The notes beneath the pieces were generated by a model, which saw only the letters and a program-made list of their open reading frames with translations, ran no database searches and was not told the origin of the DNA. Of a stretch of 64,000 bases of DNA, positions 11,787-25,000 are shown piece after piece; within the stretch, counting starts at the first letter, position 1; each line of letters starts with the position of its first letter. The stretch is from positions 1,054,001 to 1,118,000 of the forward strand of contig NC_047081.1 of NCBI RefSeq assembly GCF_902459465.1. The letters run 5' to 3'. The DNA comes from Asterias rubens (lineage: Eukaryota > Echinodermata > Asteroidea > Forcipulatida > Asteriidae). The translations under genes were made by a program, and so were the position numbers.

Positions 11787-13001
11787 TTAAGCATCTCTAT
11801 TAAATTGGGTTAGGAGTAGCCTGTACTATGCGACTCTTTTTTATATTAAGTACACGCACAAATCTTAAATAGAGATTACATTGGCAAGAATGATTAAGTT
11901 TCATATTTTTTAAATGTATTTTTTTTTATCAGCAGTTAACTTCAAGGGGGCCCAGAGAACTCAGCTATTTATGAGGGCACTATGGCCTACAATGGCCTAA
12001 GAATTAACCACATTAAATGTCGTTTAATGCCAACATCACTGGAAAGTCTTGGTCAATTACATATTTACCCTTGAACAAGTTCTCTGGTTTGTCTGGACTA
12101 GGAATGATAATTGGTCCTTGAGAAAAATGTAGGAATATTTTATTGAGTACATGGGGAGACCTACATGCACACATCGTGTAGGCTTTAATATGACATTTCA
12201 GACTACTATTTAATCACAATTTTTCAGATTTTTGGAAAACAGACGAACATTATGCCTGCTGGGTCCAACAGATGAAATACAGCCGCTGACTGGGGTAAAG
12301 TTAATCCCAAACATAACAGACTCCAACATGAGTAAATAATATCATATTCTGTTCACTTAATACTCATTTCAAATTGTTAGCTTTCAGTCCGATAATGAAA
12401 TAAAGTTTCCCAAACTTCCCGCATTTCCAACAACAAATCTTCAGTTCTTCAATGTGCGCCTGCCGATAACGTGAATTACAACATGCACTATCAGACCGGC
12501 ATCGTGAACTCCCGCCCTGCTATTCACAGCAAAGCGCTTCAGTCTATTGCACATGCAATTTGTAAAAGAGGAATATAATATGGATTTATCATCGTTATGT
12601 CTACCGACTTATTCAAATTAAGACGATTTTATCAGCTCGTTGAGTGCATCAAATATTCTGAAGACGAGAGAGATTCCTTTTTTCAATGGCGACGTGGTCG
12701 AGTCGACCCACATGCAATTACAGTTGAAAAAGTTCTGTTGAAATTTACCGTGCAACTCAAACTTGGGCGTTGCTTCCATCTCCAACTGAAGATACCCCAT
12801 AAGTAGCTTCCATCTGTGAAGGTTTCATACAGTAGCAAAACATGCAGAAGACACTCTCCTAAAAAAAAAATCCAAACAGCCCCGCCAAGTATCTGGAGCC
12901 ACTCTCACTTCCAAAATCCTGTTCCACACTGGAATAATTCCATGGCTATCGACAGCCTTCAAGTCTTTCAAAGTTTTTTTTCTGGAAAGAGTTCATCTCG
13001 C

Positions 13002-16000
13002 TCATGTAAAATGTTCGCGGACATTCACAGCTTTCCTTTTGAGCAACTCGCAGTTACTAGTTGCCAGCGTGTCGATAACAGACATTAAGTTGTCCTGGAT
13101 CATTGCAGCCTTTAAAACATCTTGACGAAAAAAGAAAAATTAAATCAGTATAAATTTGATGGTTCAATTCTGATGGGTCAATTCAACAAAGGGCAAATAT
13201 TGATCTTTACAGTGTATCAATCCTACAAAGTGTGGTGTCACAAAAAAATCACTATGGTGATATTTGCAACTCATCAAATTGCAGTACAACGGTTGCAGAA
13301 AAACCTTTAAAAATGGCAAAATCTTTAAAAAAAAATTAAAAAAGTACTTTAGTTTTTCGGTGACCACTTTCAGTTGGGCTTCCCTCTCCCACAAAAATGT
13401 TATTTGTTTTAAGTCATATTCATCACCCTTACTTATTAATTTCCCCTTAATTAACATGGTATAACCTGATGATCTTACCTGATTGTGATAAAAAACCCAC
13501 CAGGGATAGAACATTGCACTGGATTTCAGGGGTGGTTTGGTTTGATTTTAGGACCCGGCTCACCATCGCTAGGAGATTGGCATCCATGAAAGCTTGCACG
13601 GCCTCATTGTCTGAAATGATAAAGGAAACAAAATCACAATAATACCCATACTATCATAATACAATGAAATCAGACAAGGGTGCTTGTTATGAAGTTAAAC
13701 CACTGTAGCTCGGAAGTACAAGGAAACCCATAAACAAGGGTGCTTTGTATGAATTTAAATCACTGCAGGTCGGAAGTCTAAGGAAACCTGGAGAGGAGGG
13801 TGCATGTTTGTTATGAAGATAAATCAATGTAGCTCAGAAGCCCAAGGAAACCCATCAACACAGGTGCATGCTTGCTGTGAATCAGAAACACCGGGGTAAA
13901 CCCCTACTCTTCCAGCCAACTTAATAATCAGTATGGAACTCTGAGAAAGTCTGCATAGGAACACAGCGTAAAATATTTTACGATTTAACAGAATAAGTGT
14001 CTTGGGTTATTTACCGAGTTGTGTAGAAGACAGTAGTGTGAGGGCTATTAGTGCCTCGTTTTGCATCAGCGTGTGCTCGCTCATTGCCATGGCAACCAGT
14101 CGAGACATCCCGCCATGTTCGATGATGCAATGCATGACTTGGGTGTTAGCGGAGTGCTTGATGAGGGCCGCTAACAGTCTTGGGAGATGAAATAAAAAGA
14201 GACCGTTAGACTTGAGCACAAATAAATTATATAAAAGATAAGAAAATCAATTCGAAGGACAGTCTGAGATGAAATAAATACTTAATCAAAACTTGAAAAA
14301 CAGAGACTGACCTGTTAGCTTCTCCCGAGACCCCTGCATGTATCTCACAGTCACATAGATCAGCAACTCTATCGATGAACTCTACATTTTGACCCAATGA
14401 AACGGCCGTTTCTCCTACAAACAAAAACAAAATTCCTTCTTGTGTTGTTAAAGGTATTATACAGGATTGGTAGAGCTGACAAAATAGTCGCAGACAGTGT
14501 TCATGAAATAAATAACCCTGTGAAAATATGGGCTTAATCTTATATAGTTCAGATTCAGAATGCGCAAGGAGCCTGAGGCACTTACCCTGTCCGTCTATGA
14601 GCATTCTGCAAGTGCCGAGTAGTTTAAAGACAACCGGGTGCATGTCTAGCTTCAGTAGGGGTAGAATCACTTCAATGATACCAGTCTTCAACAGCAGTGG
14701 CTTGTTGACCTCTATGAATGGGTGAGGTCAAAGGTGAGAGGTCAATATGTGAACTTGATCAGAAAATGTCCCATTTAAATTGGAGACCTTGGAACACTAG
14801 GTGCCAGCAAACTTACCAGTTAAATTTCCATTGTTTACGTATGCACACATAACTAAGAATAATGGATTTACCTGGCAAGTCTGCTGCCACCTAGCGTCTT
14901 AAAAATCTTCCATCGTCTCACTGAGATAAAAATTATTTGTGTGAAATGTTTTACTCATTACTCAAAAACTGCATCACCTAGGTAAGTAATATTTTAAAGG
15001 CATCATCATCTTTAAACGATTTAAAGTATAATGTAAATAATGTGGACGTTTGTGTTTTGTGTCATACAAAAAGTACTCCAACCCTTGTTGATAAGATGAT
15101 TGAGGCCGTGTCCGAAACGACGACTTCGGCTACAGCTACGTCTAGATCAGCGCGTCTAGCAGTGTTGAAGAATAGGCAGACGCGCGCGATCTAGCCGTAG
15201 CTGTAGCCGAAGTCGCCGTTTCGGACACGGCCTAACTCACTAGGAATGGCAAGATTCTTTAGAGCGCTGAGGACTGCGTGACCAAGTCTCATATCCAAAT
15301 CCTCTCCTTCTGGTCTCTTCAAGAGTTTGAGAAGAGGCTCTAGGACTCCGAGCTCTACAAGACGTATACAATGCTCATCTAGGGACAAGAAGCAATACAA
15401 GCTAATTTATTATGATAATAATAATAACATGTGTAATGCGCACATCTCCAGAAACCTATCAAGGCGCTAATATAAGACGACAAGGATGACACAAAGGCTT
15501 CGTCAGAACAAGTGAAGAGGAAAAGCTAGGGAAACAAAGGGGGCTTTAAGTCTCTCTTGAAGATGTTCAAAGATGCTGTTTGACGTATGGCAGGGACCTT
15601 GATCCCAAATGGCAGGTGCAGCATTGGTAAAGGCAGCATTGGCAAAGGCAGGATGACCATAGCGAGAAGTTTCTAAAGCTTGGTTGAGCTAAGCAAAAAT
15701 GAAGCTGAAGATCTTAAAGCACCACCAGATTGCTTCGTAATGAAAATTAACACTTGTGAGCACGATTCTTGCATTTCCAGTCCTAGAAGTGTACTAATAA
15801 CTTTGAGTATGAGCCTATTGTATTGGTCGAATAAATAATAATAAATAATAATAATGATAATGCAGTCTTCCAGAAAAAAAAGATTTTGTAAAAAACACTC
15901 ACCATTTCTTGCGAAGTTGCCGATGGCCAGCGCACCGGATATTTGGTAGAGGTCACATGGAGAGCTGACCCAGTCCGACATGACCTTCTTAAACAGTGAA

Positions 16001-19000
16001 CTTTGACCATTGTTGAAAAGGTACTTCATACTCTCATCTGTGACAGGTGCAAAGATAACATGTGACGTAAGTTTGTGCTGATACTATTGACCAATCAACT
16101 CTTTCCTTCTAATATATTACCCAATGGCTGAAAAGGGTAAAAGGTCAGGGGTCGATTTCACACAGAGTTAGGACTGGTCCTAACTTAGGACTAGTCTTAG
16201 GAGATGTGAAAACCGTATAGCTAGTCCTAAGTTAGGACGAGTAATTCGTCCTAACTCGAGATAAGACTAGTCTTAACTCTTTGTTAAATCCACCCCAGGT
16301 CCAAATTGACAGCTTCGGCAGTAGATATGGGCAGATGTTCATTTGGTGCCTTGTAACAAAAAGTGTACCAATGATTGTAGCTGCAGGCCTGGTACTTCAG
16401 GAGGCAACAGAGGCGATTGCCTCCGTTTCCCCTTGTCATTGCCTTGGTGCCCTGGAAATGCCCCAGTAGAAATTTACAAATTTCCTCATAGGGTGCCCTT
16501 TGCCAAAGAGAAAATGCCTTGGTGTCCTTGCCCTTTCAAAAACGAAGCATACAGGCCTGTAGCTGTGCTCATATACATGTATATATTAGTAAGTATTGTT
16601 TGAAGCTTTGCATGGTGTGGAGAAATAAGAAGAAACTATAAATAAATAGTTAACTTTTGCAGTCACAACCAAGTGTAAATCTCTTTTGAGTGAGTGTTGG
16701 CTCTGAAAAGAGCCGGTTTGGTCTCGACGTTTCAAACAGTATACTCTGCTTGTCTTCAGGAGAATGCTGGACTGCTGGTGGTGATGGAGCTTATTTATTA
16801 GTGTTTTGCCGAGTTCCCTTGACAAGAATATCATTACGACAGACAGAAACAAACAAACCGTTACCTCCAGTAAGCAGTAGAATGATGATGTCACTGGCGA
16901 CTCTCTCGATATCGAACTCGTCATCTGGTTGGCTACCTTGGGCGATCTCGTGGTCCGAGAACTTTGCCACTTGTTCCTGAATAATGTCAACGAGATTGCC
17001 CTTGGCGAACTCCAGCTTCATGGCGTCTGGAGAAGGAAAATGGAATAAATAAGTAATCAAATGAGCCAGCGGACAAGCCGAGAATGAAAGAAGAAATCTC
17101 TCTGCAGCTGGGAATTATTTCGTTCCATACAACAAATGTAAGGTGTGAGATCTTTTCTTTAACAGTAAAAAACCGCCCCTTTGTATCCCACCCAGAGTCT
17201 TAAAACCAGGTGAGCAACTGGGTGTACTTTTGGGCCATTGTTGTCCAGTCCACAACCATGGCTCCCCTTTTAGAACCAAACAATAGACGCAACCTTAAAC
17301 TGGGATTAATCCCCCTGAGTCAATAATCCTTTAACAATCGCCCATTATACAATCGCCCATTATACAATCTCCCATTATACAATCGCCCATTATACAATCG
17401 CCCATTATACAATCGCCCATTAGACAATCGCCCATTATACAATCGCCCATTAGACAATCGCCCATTATACAATCGCCCATTATACAATGGCCCATTATAC
17501 AATGGCCCATTATACAATCGCCCATTAGACAATCGCCCATTATACAATCGCCCATTATACAATCGCCCATTATACAATCGCCCATTAGACAATCGCCCAT
17601 TATACAATCGCCCATTAGACAATCGCCCATTATACAATCGCCCATTATACAATCGCCCATTATACAATCGCCCATTATACAATCGCCCATTATACAATCG
17701 CCCATTAGACAATCGCCCATTAGACAATCGCCCATTATACAATCGCCCATTATACAATCGCCCATTATACAATCGCCCATTATACAATCGCCCATTAGAC
17801 AATCGCCCATTATACAATCGCCCATTATACAATCGCCCATTAGACAATCGCCCATTATACAATCGCCCATTATACAATCGCCCATTATACAATCGCCCAT
17901 TAGACAATCGCCCATTATACAATCGCCCATTATACAATCGCCCATTATACAATCGCCCATTATACAATCGCCCATTATACAATCGCCCATTATACAATCG
18001 CCCATTATACAATCGCCCATTATACAATCGCCCATTATACAATCGCCCATTAGACAATCGCCCATTATACAATCGCCCATTAGACAATCGCCCATTATAC
18101 AATCGCCCATTATACAATCGCCCATTATACTCACCCTGGTAAGCTCAGTGAGCTATAATTCCTCTAACCGTTTCAATAACTTTGCACTAACAGCTCCAGA
18201 CCAGCTTACTGGTTATATCTCATGCACAGTTATAACCTCATACACACATATTTATTAATTTTTAACTGTTGTGTTTTATAATGTAAAATTATTATTATAA
18301 TTATTAAGTCAATAAGGCAGGAAGTAGATGTTCACCATTCTCAGCTAAAGTTGCTATGACCTCAAAGATTGTCTCTAACTGTTCATCATCTCCGACAATC
18401 TTTAATGCTTTGATGAGAAGTTCGGTGATTCCACTATTCACAAAGACCTCCTTGTTCTCTTCTGTGAAAAAATAGGAAACGCAAGATTAAAACTTGAATT
18501 ACGGCCAGGGTATACTTTTGGTAATTGTCAAAGGCCAGTATCCTCACTTGGTGTAATCCCAACATGCATAAAGTAACAAACCCGTGAAAATGTAGGCTCA
18601 AGTGGTCATCAAAGCTGCAAAAAAATAAAGAAAGAGAAAACACCCTTTCCAATGCCTGAGAAAGTCTTCAGGCCTGAAGTCCTCAGATTTAAATATTTGA
18701 GTGAGAAATAACCTCTTTCTCAAAAACTACGTTACTTCAGAGGGAGCCGTTTCCCACAATGTTTTAGACTATCAACATCTCTCCGTTGCTCCTTACCAAG
18801 TAAGTATTGATGCTAATAATATATATTTTGAGTAATTACTAGACATGTCCATTGCCTTTTAGACAAGTTGCCAGACTCACCGAGCTCAGCGATGTTGCCG
18901 ATGCACATGATGATCTTCCCACAGAGATTGATGTCATCTGGGAAGTTACTCATCAATGTCACCATCACACCAACACCTCCTTCTACTCGTACTTTGGTTT

Positions 19001-22000
19001 GTAGCGTACCTGAAGTTTGTAAAATAACACATTTCCAATTTAGATTTAAATAAAGTCTTGTACAATGACTTGCTTTCTTTTTATAGCTTTGTCTTATTGT
19101 CTTCTTCTATTGTTTTTATGGCCTTTTAAATGTTTTTTTTTTAATGATCTTTGTGGTTTTTTTTATGTCTATGCCCTGTCTTGCCTTTATCTTCCTTGTT
19201 TTTGCTGGGATTTTGGGAGACATATGCTTTAAGGCGACAGATAATTTTGTAACTTTCATGCTCTCCTGGGCATCCCACTGTTTCATTTATTGTTTGCACA
19301 TGCACACGTACTTGTGAACTTTTGCCTGAATAAATACTGTTATCGTTATTATTACAAGTTACCGCTTCAATTTGAATTCCTCAGACTAAGTTTTCTCCAA
19401 TTTATTATTTCAAATCGCAGTCAAAAAGGTTCTAGTATGAACATCATAACCAGTAAGCTTGTTCTTACTTAAAATAAACAGTGATGTTTTATCCTTTACC
19501 AATACCGTATTCCACCTTTAAAAGTAATTGAATACAACTTGACTTCAAACAAATGCCAAGCAACGCATCAGAATCCCCGAGTTGAGATTTTGATTTATTT
19601 AGAAAGTAAACACGACTTCAAAATCCAAGCTTACCATTTGCATAGGTGAGATTCATTAGGTAACCACTGGCAACCACTCGGACCTTCTGATTGGCTAAGA
19701 TAGTGTCAGGTGTTGCTCTTGATTTCAGCAATTCCAGCAATCGTTCTACTCCCTCTGAATCGTGGATGGCTTGTCTAGCTTTGTCTGAGATAAAAAGAAT
19801 GAAAACTTACAAAATGCATCCGTTAAAACGAAATGTTAAATTTGAGGTGAAGAAATACAGATTGACTTGAGTGAGATTTGAACCTGTGAACTACCAACTG
19901 AGCTATTTAGCCCTTATGTTGGCGGTATCCTTATTTGTCAAATCGGGGTTGTCTGGTGGGGATGTGTAAACACCAGAACTTTGGGTTGAACAAAGCCAAA
20001 CTGACAAAAGCTGGGTTTGAACCTGAAACCTCCAGACTAATGTACCGGAGCTCAACCAACTCAGCTATCCAGCCACAATGTTGACAGTTTCCCTTTTTGT
20101 CAATATCTTTGTTCAGGGGCACCAGTCAGAAGCCATACAACCTATAACTGCCATGCAGCCAGAATCACACCAAAGTTTACGATACAACCTGGGAAGCGGC
20201 AGCCAAGGGATCAACTTTTTAATTTCAAACATCAAGTAATAAACCACAAGGGAAACACTTTGTTGGCGATCCTCTCTACGAGTCAATAACTTTGTTCAAG
20301 GGTGCCAGTCAGAAGACATACATACAACCTTTAACTGCCGTGTAGCCAGGGATCACAGGGCACGAATGTAAAGCGCATTGATACGGTTATTGTAAAATGC
20401 GCTATATAAGAATTTGTTACTATTACTACTACTACTATCACATAAAAAAAAATTATAAGTAGTTTGGGACGACCGTAGATAAATCGCTATAATTTTGTTC
20501 ATTAATTTTCATTAATATTACCGTGATCACAGCAGATATTGCCCAGGGCCCTGCAGACCTGCACCACTACGTCCGTGTCCCTGTGTGAAAGAAGACCATT
20601 CAGCGTTGGGATAACACCAGCGTCTACAAACGGATCGCGGATACTCTCTGTCAAAAAAAAACCAAAAAAAAAAACACCCAAACAAACATAAATATCCCTT
20701 AAACATATAAATTATAAAATAGTAGTAACTAATACTACGTTCTTGTATTATAAGTTATCACACAAGCGCGAGTGGAATATGGACAAAATAAAGCGCTTCT
20801 GCATCCCATATCCAACGAGGCCAAAGGCCGAGTTGAATATGGGACGCAGATGCACTATATTTTCTGTATTTCCACGAGCGCGCGTGTGATAACATATTTA
20901 TCTTCAAGCAAACTTGGCGCGTGACATAAAACACACAAGACGCAGGTAGTGATATTAGCCGAGCAATATAGGTTTTTACACCACTCCATTCTGCGAATCT
21001 GAGTGGAGGATTTACGCGTGTTTGAAGATAAAGCGCTTTATCACATCCCAATCGGCATATCAAAGCGCTTAGCATTTTTCCTGCAAGGTATGTGGAGCTA
21101 CATTTTGAAGTACAGTATGAGACTTATTCCTTTAAAGCAGTGTGTAATGTTTACAAGGAGCTGTGTCGCAAAAGCAGGAACATCGGAGCAAATGAGTATA
21201 ATTTATCATCGTTTCAGACAGTCCTCGTTACAATTGAAACGCAATTTCTGAAAAATGATTTACTATGTTTTAAAAGCCAGTGGTAAATTGGAGTTTATTG
21301 GTAAATTATCTTCCCCATTTGTTTGGTAAAAGGTAAACATGAATTTTGCCTGGAACAAAATTGTCTGTCGAGTTTGATTATTTTATTTTGATCTATGGCC
21401 TTTTTGATACAATTAATTATGTGAAGTTGCAAAAAAAGGACCTTAAAGAATGCAGCACTGAGCTGACGCTGTTATCATCTTTTGGCTTGGGTGTATCGCT
21501 AAGAAATCAGAGTGGACTTGTTGAACACCAAACTTTGGTAAAGAATATCCCTTAAAACAACGTACATCCAGGGATCGGCTTTGGGGTAAGTGTCTTGCTT
21601 AAAGACCCAAGTATCTAGACCATGGCCCAATTTCATAAAGCTGTTGAGCAGCAAATTCTGCTAAGCAAACTTCTTGGCTAAGCAAGAAATGACTTGGGTA
21701 CCAGTCACAGCCATAGTAACTGTATGGTGTTTTGAACCGTAACCTATTTTTCCTAAGTAAATTGCTAAGCAAATTAAGCAAATTTGTTTGGGCTTACAGG
21801 TTTTATGACATAGGGCTCAGGACTCAAACCTACACTCTGCTGATCATAAAAGAGCTTGATTCCTGTGCTCATAACCGCTGGTCATGACAAATCACTTTCA
21901 GCAGAACGTCTTTGACGATATTGACTTACCGTTTTTGGCCATCTCCGCGATGATGTGACTGAGTCTGCTAAGATAGTCTTCCTTGTCCGTCTTCTTCAGC

Positions 22001-25000
22001 TGCTCGGCTAGAACAGTCACCGATCCCAGACTCAGAAGCCGAGCGCTGGACTCTTCAACTGTAAAAGAAAAACCAATAAGACTATATTTAATAAATGTTA
22101 GTTTATGCATCAGGGATAAAGAATACAATTTGATTTTTGTTTTGTTTAATAGGATTCAAACGACCTCTAGCCATTGGGCTAGCTCAGTAGTCTAGTTTTA
22201 AGACATATGCTCCAGCAATGCAAAGGTCAAGGGTTCGAATCCCACCGAAGCAATTTGCCTGTGGATTTTTTTCACAGAACTTTGGCAAGTACTGAGTATA
22301 CAGTGATTAATACACATCAGTGTTAGGGTAAAATGGCTGGGGCGTTTTTTTTGGTAAATACTCACCATCCTGTTCCAGAGCTTGCAGCATACAATCCAAA
22401 CATGACACAGAGTCAATGTCACTGGGGCCAAGTTGTAGACTCTTCACCGCTTGCTCCAAGTCATCTGCAGAACGAGACAGAAACAAAGATGATGATAGGA
22501 AATGTCAATAACGGAGTAGAAAACTGGGGTAAAACATTGATGGAATGACACTTTTTATGATTGAGTCATAAAGGCAAAAGGTTCAGGATCAAGTCTGAGA
22601 CAGAAATGATGATAAAAAGGGTGTTTACTGGAGCAGAGAGGAACAGGTGTAAAACATTGTCAGAATGTGCTTTTAACTCTTTATGATTGAGTCATAGTTC
22701 AGGATCAAGAAAGTCTAAGACAACGGAGCAAAACAGGGTCAAAGGTTCAGGATCAAAGTCTGAGACAGAATTGATGATAAGAAATGTCTTTACTGGAGCA
22801 GAGAGGAACAGGTGTAGAACATTGTCAGAATGTTACTTTAACTTTTGTGATTGAGTCATCATGGCAAATTGCTCAGGATCAAGAAAGTCTGCGACAGAGA
22901 TGATAATAGGAAATGTCTTTTACAGAGCAGAACAGATTTGAAACTTTTTCAGAATGTAACTTTAACTTTTGTGATTGAGTCATCATGGCAAATTGCTCAG
23001 GATCAAGAAAGTCTGCGACAGAGCTGATAATAGGAAATGTCTTTTACAGAGCAGAACAGATTTGAAACTTTTTCAGAATGTAACTTTAACTTTTGTGATT
23101 GAGTCATCATGGCAAATTGCTCAGGATCAAGAAAGTCTGAGACAGAGCGGATAATCGGAAATGCCTTTAATGGAGCAAAACAGGGGTGGAACATTGGCGA
23201 AATGTCACTTTAACTTTTGTGATTTAGTCATCCAAGCAACTTGCTCAGAATCAAGAAAGTCTGAGACTACACGCTTCTGAAAGAACACAATCCTATGTAC
23301 GTGCAACAAGGATTTTTTTCCTTCCATTATTTTCTTGCAATTTCGATGACCAACTCAGCCCAAATGTTCATGTAGGTTTGATATTTCACGCATACACTGT
23401 ATATGTTGGGATAAACCAAGTGAGAATAATAGTCTGTGACAATTACCAAAAAAAAATACCATGCCAAGAAATACGAAAAAGAATTCTACACATACAATCA
23501 ACGCTGCAAATGGCTTACATGTGTGTATACATTACATGTACCCAAATGTACACAATGTACATGACTTAAATGTGTTCCATTCCTTACAAAAAACATCCAC
23601 CATAATTTCATGTTGTCCAGCCTCGCAGGCAAAACATATCTGGTTGTCATTTATTAGGGTAAATTGTGAAGGGGACGTCATACAGTGTAGTTTAATAAGG
23701 TTGCCGACGGGCGGAAAAATACTGCATTCACCATTTGATTGACAATGTCCAATCAATCGTAACAAAATTTCTGAAAGGCATCTAATAATGATTTTTCTCC
23801 CTTCGTTAATGACAGACCATACGGAACGCAAACACGGATGTCCCACAGGTTTTTTTAATACAGGAGTGTTTAACATTCAGTACGAGTGCACTCCTTCGTG
23901 TAGCGCCAAAGTGCTTTTAAAATTCTAGAGAGTAATTTCTCTACTGCTTAAAACGTTTTATGCTGGCAAGAAATCTTGTCTTTTATGTGACGCCCAGAAA
24001 TCTCAATGGAATCGCCAAGTGCATAAAATGCTAGCTATCGATTTTTCTTGAACATTAAATACATGTAACACTGCTAAAAATGGTATTCTTAATAAATAAA
24101 AATATAATTATTCAAGAGAACTTGTCTTGTGTGATTACGAGAAATCTTGTAGAAATTTTTTCTAGGGGAATGACACAATAATTTTTTTTTTTTTCTGAAA
24201 TAAATTTTCTTTGGCAAGAATACCTTTTTTAGCAGTCTGTAAAATATTGAGTTAGGCAAAATGCGTTAATTACGTTTATTTTCCTAAATAGCCAAACAGA
24301 ACTTATGACTTCTGTTGAACTGTTTCTAACAATTCCAACCAGAAGTTCTTGTAAAAGAACCTACATCTTTTGTTCCATCCAAATGACAAAGCAATTTATA
24401 TTAAGTATCTAGCTCAAGGATACAAGAGTCATGACCAGGACTCGAACCCACTCTCTACTTATCAGAAACACATAGCTTGAGTCCGGTGCTCTTAACTGCT
24501 TGACCACGACATGCCACTTTGTTAAAAAATGTAGCAAGTGCCGACGCCAAAGTAGCTGGGCGCCAGTCAAATTCACCGGCCACCAACTTTTCCTGAGGCA
24601 CCTGATGTACAACCTCCCCAAGAAATTATCCTCCGATGAAATATCATACATCATCTCTATAATCTACCAATTTCGGAGAAGCTTCTTTTTAAAATTGACT
24701 GTGTCCTCCACAAGACCAGGATTAACAAGACCGAACCCCCGTCATCCACCTTAATTAAAGTGTAGATCGCTGCGTCGCTCAGCGGGGTTTAATGGTTGGG
24801 ACCGTCTCACGCAAAATGGCCAAAGACCTTGACATACATTCCACCCATCGGCTGAAAAAGATTCTTCATTTTCTTGTTTCAACGTCTGCTCCTTCCTTTT
24901 AAGAAAAAAAAGAAGATGAAGAAGAAAAAAAAACTCCCATGGATGCTTCAGGTGAACTAGCGGCGGACGCTAAACCCCCTGGGGCTGGGATATTTATTCA

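Larger units (their letters stand above)
7568..13001. other. Spacer between ZDHHC-like gene and RAP1GDS1 (convergent 3' ends)
   Basis: The two genes converge here, so the stretch contains both 3' UTRs. A possible polyadenylation signal for the plus-strand gene is AATAAA near 8049. No exon-like coding segment was supported. Contents are repeats (7900-8090, 10835-11180, 11431-11786) and the half-site hairpin at 9115-9184; the rest is unremarkable AT-rich sequence. Confidence 0.6.

Noticed and set aside
12597-13088. Plus-strand ORFs of 69 and 90 codons
   Set aside because: They lie opposite the RAP1GDS1 last exon and its 3' UTR; no domain and no consistent splicing.
17334-18130. CRISPR array
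   Set aside because: Unit of 15 bp without spacers, no cas genes, and animal nuclear context.
17320-18134. Long minus-strand frames of 265-267 codons encoding five-residue repeats
   Set aside because: They are a by-product of the 15-bp minisatellite, whose unit length is divisible by three. The array lies in a RAP1GDS1 intron and several frames are open at once.
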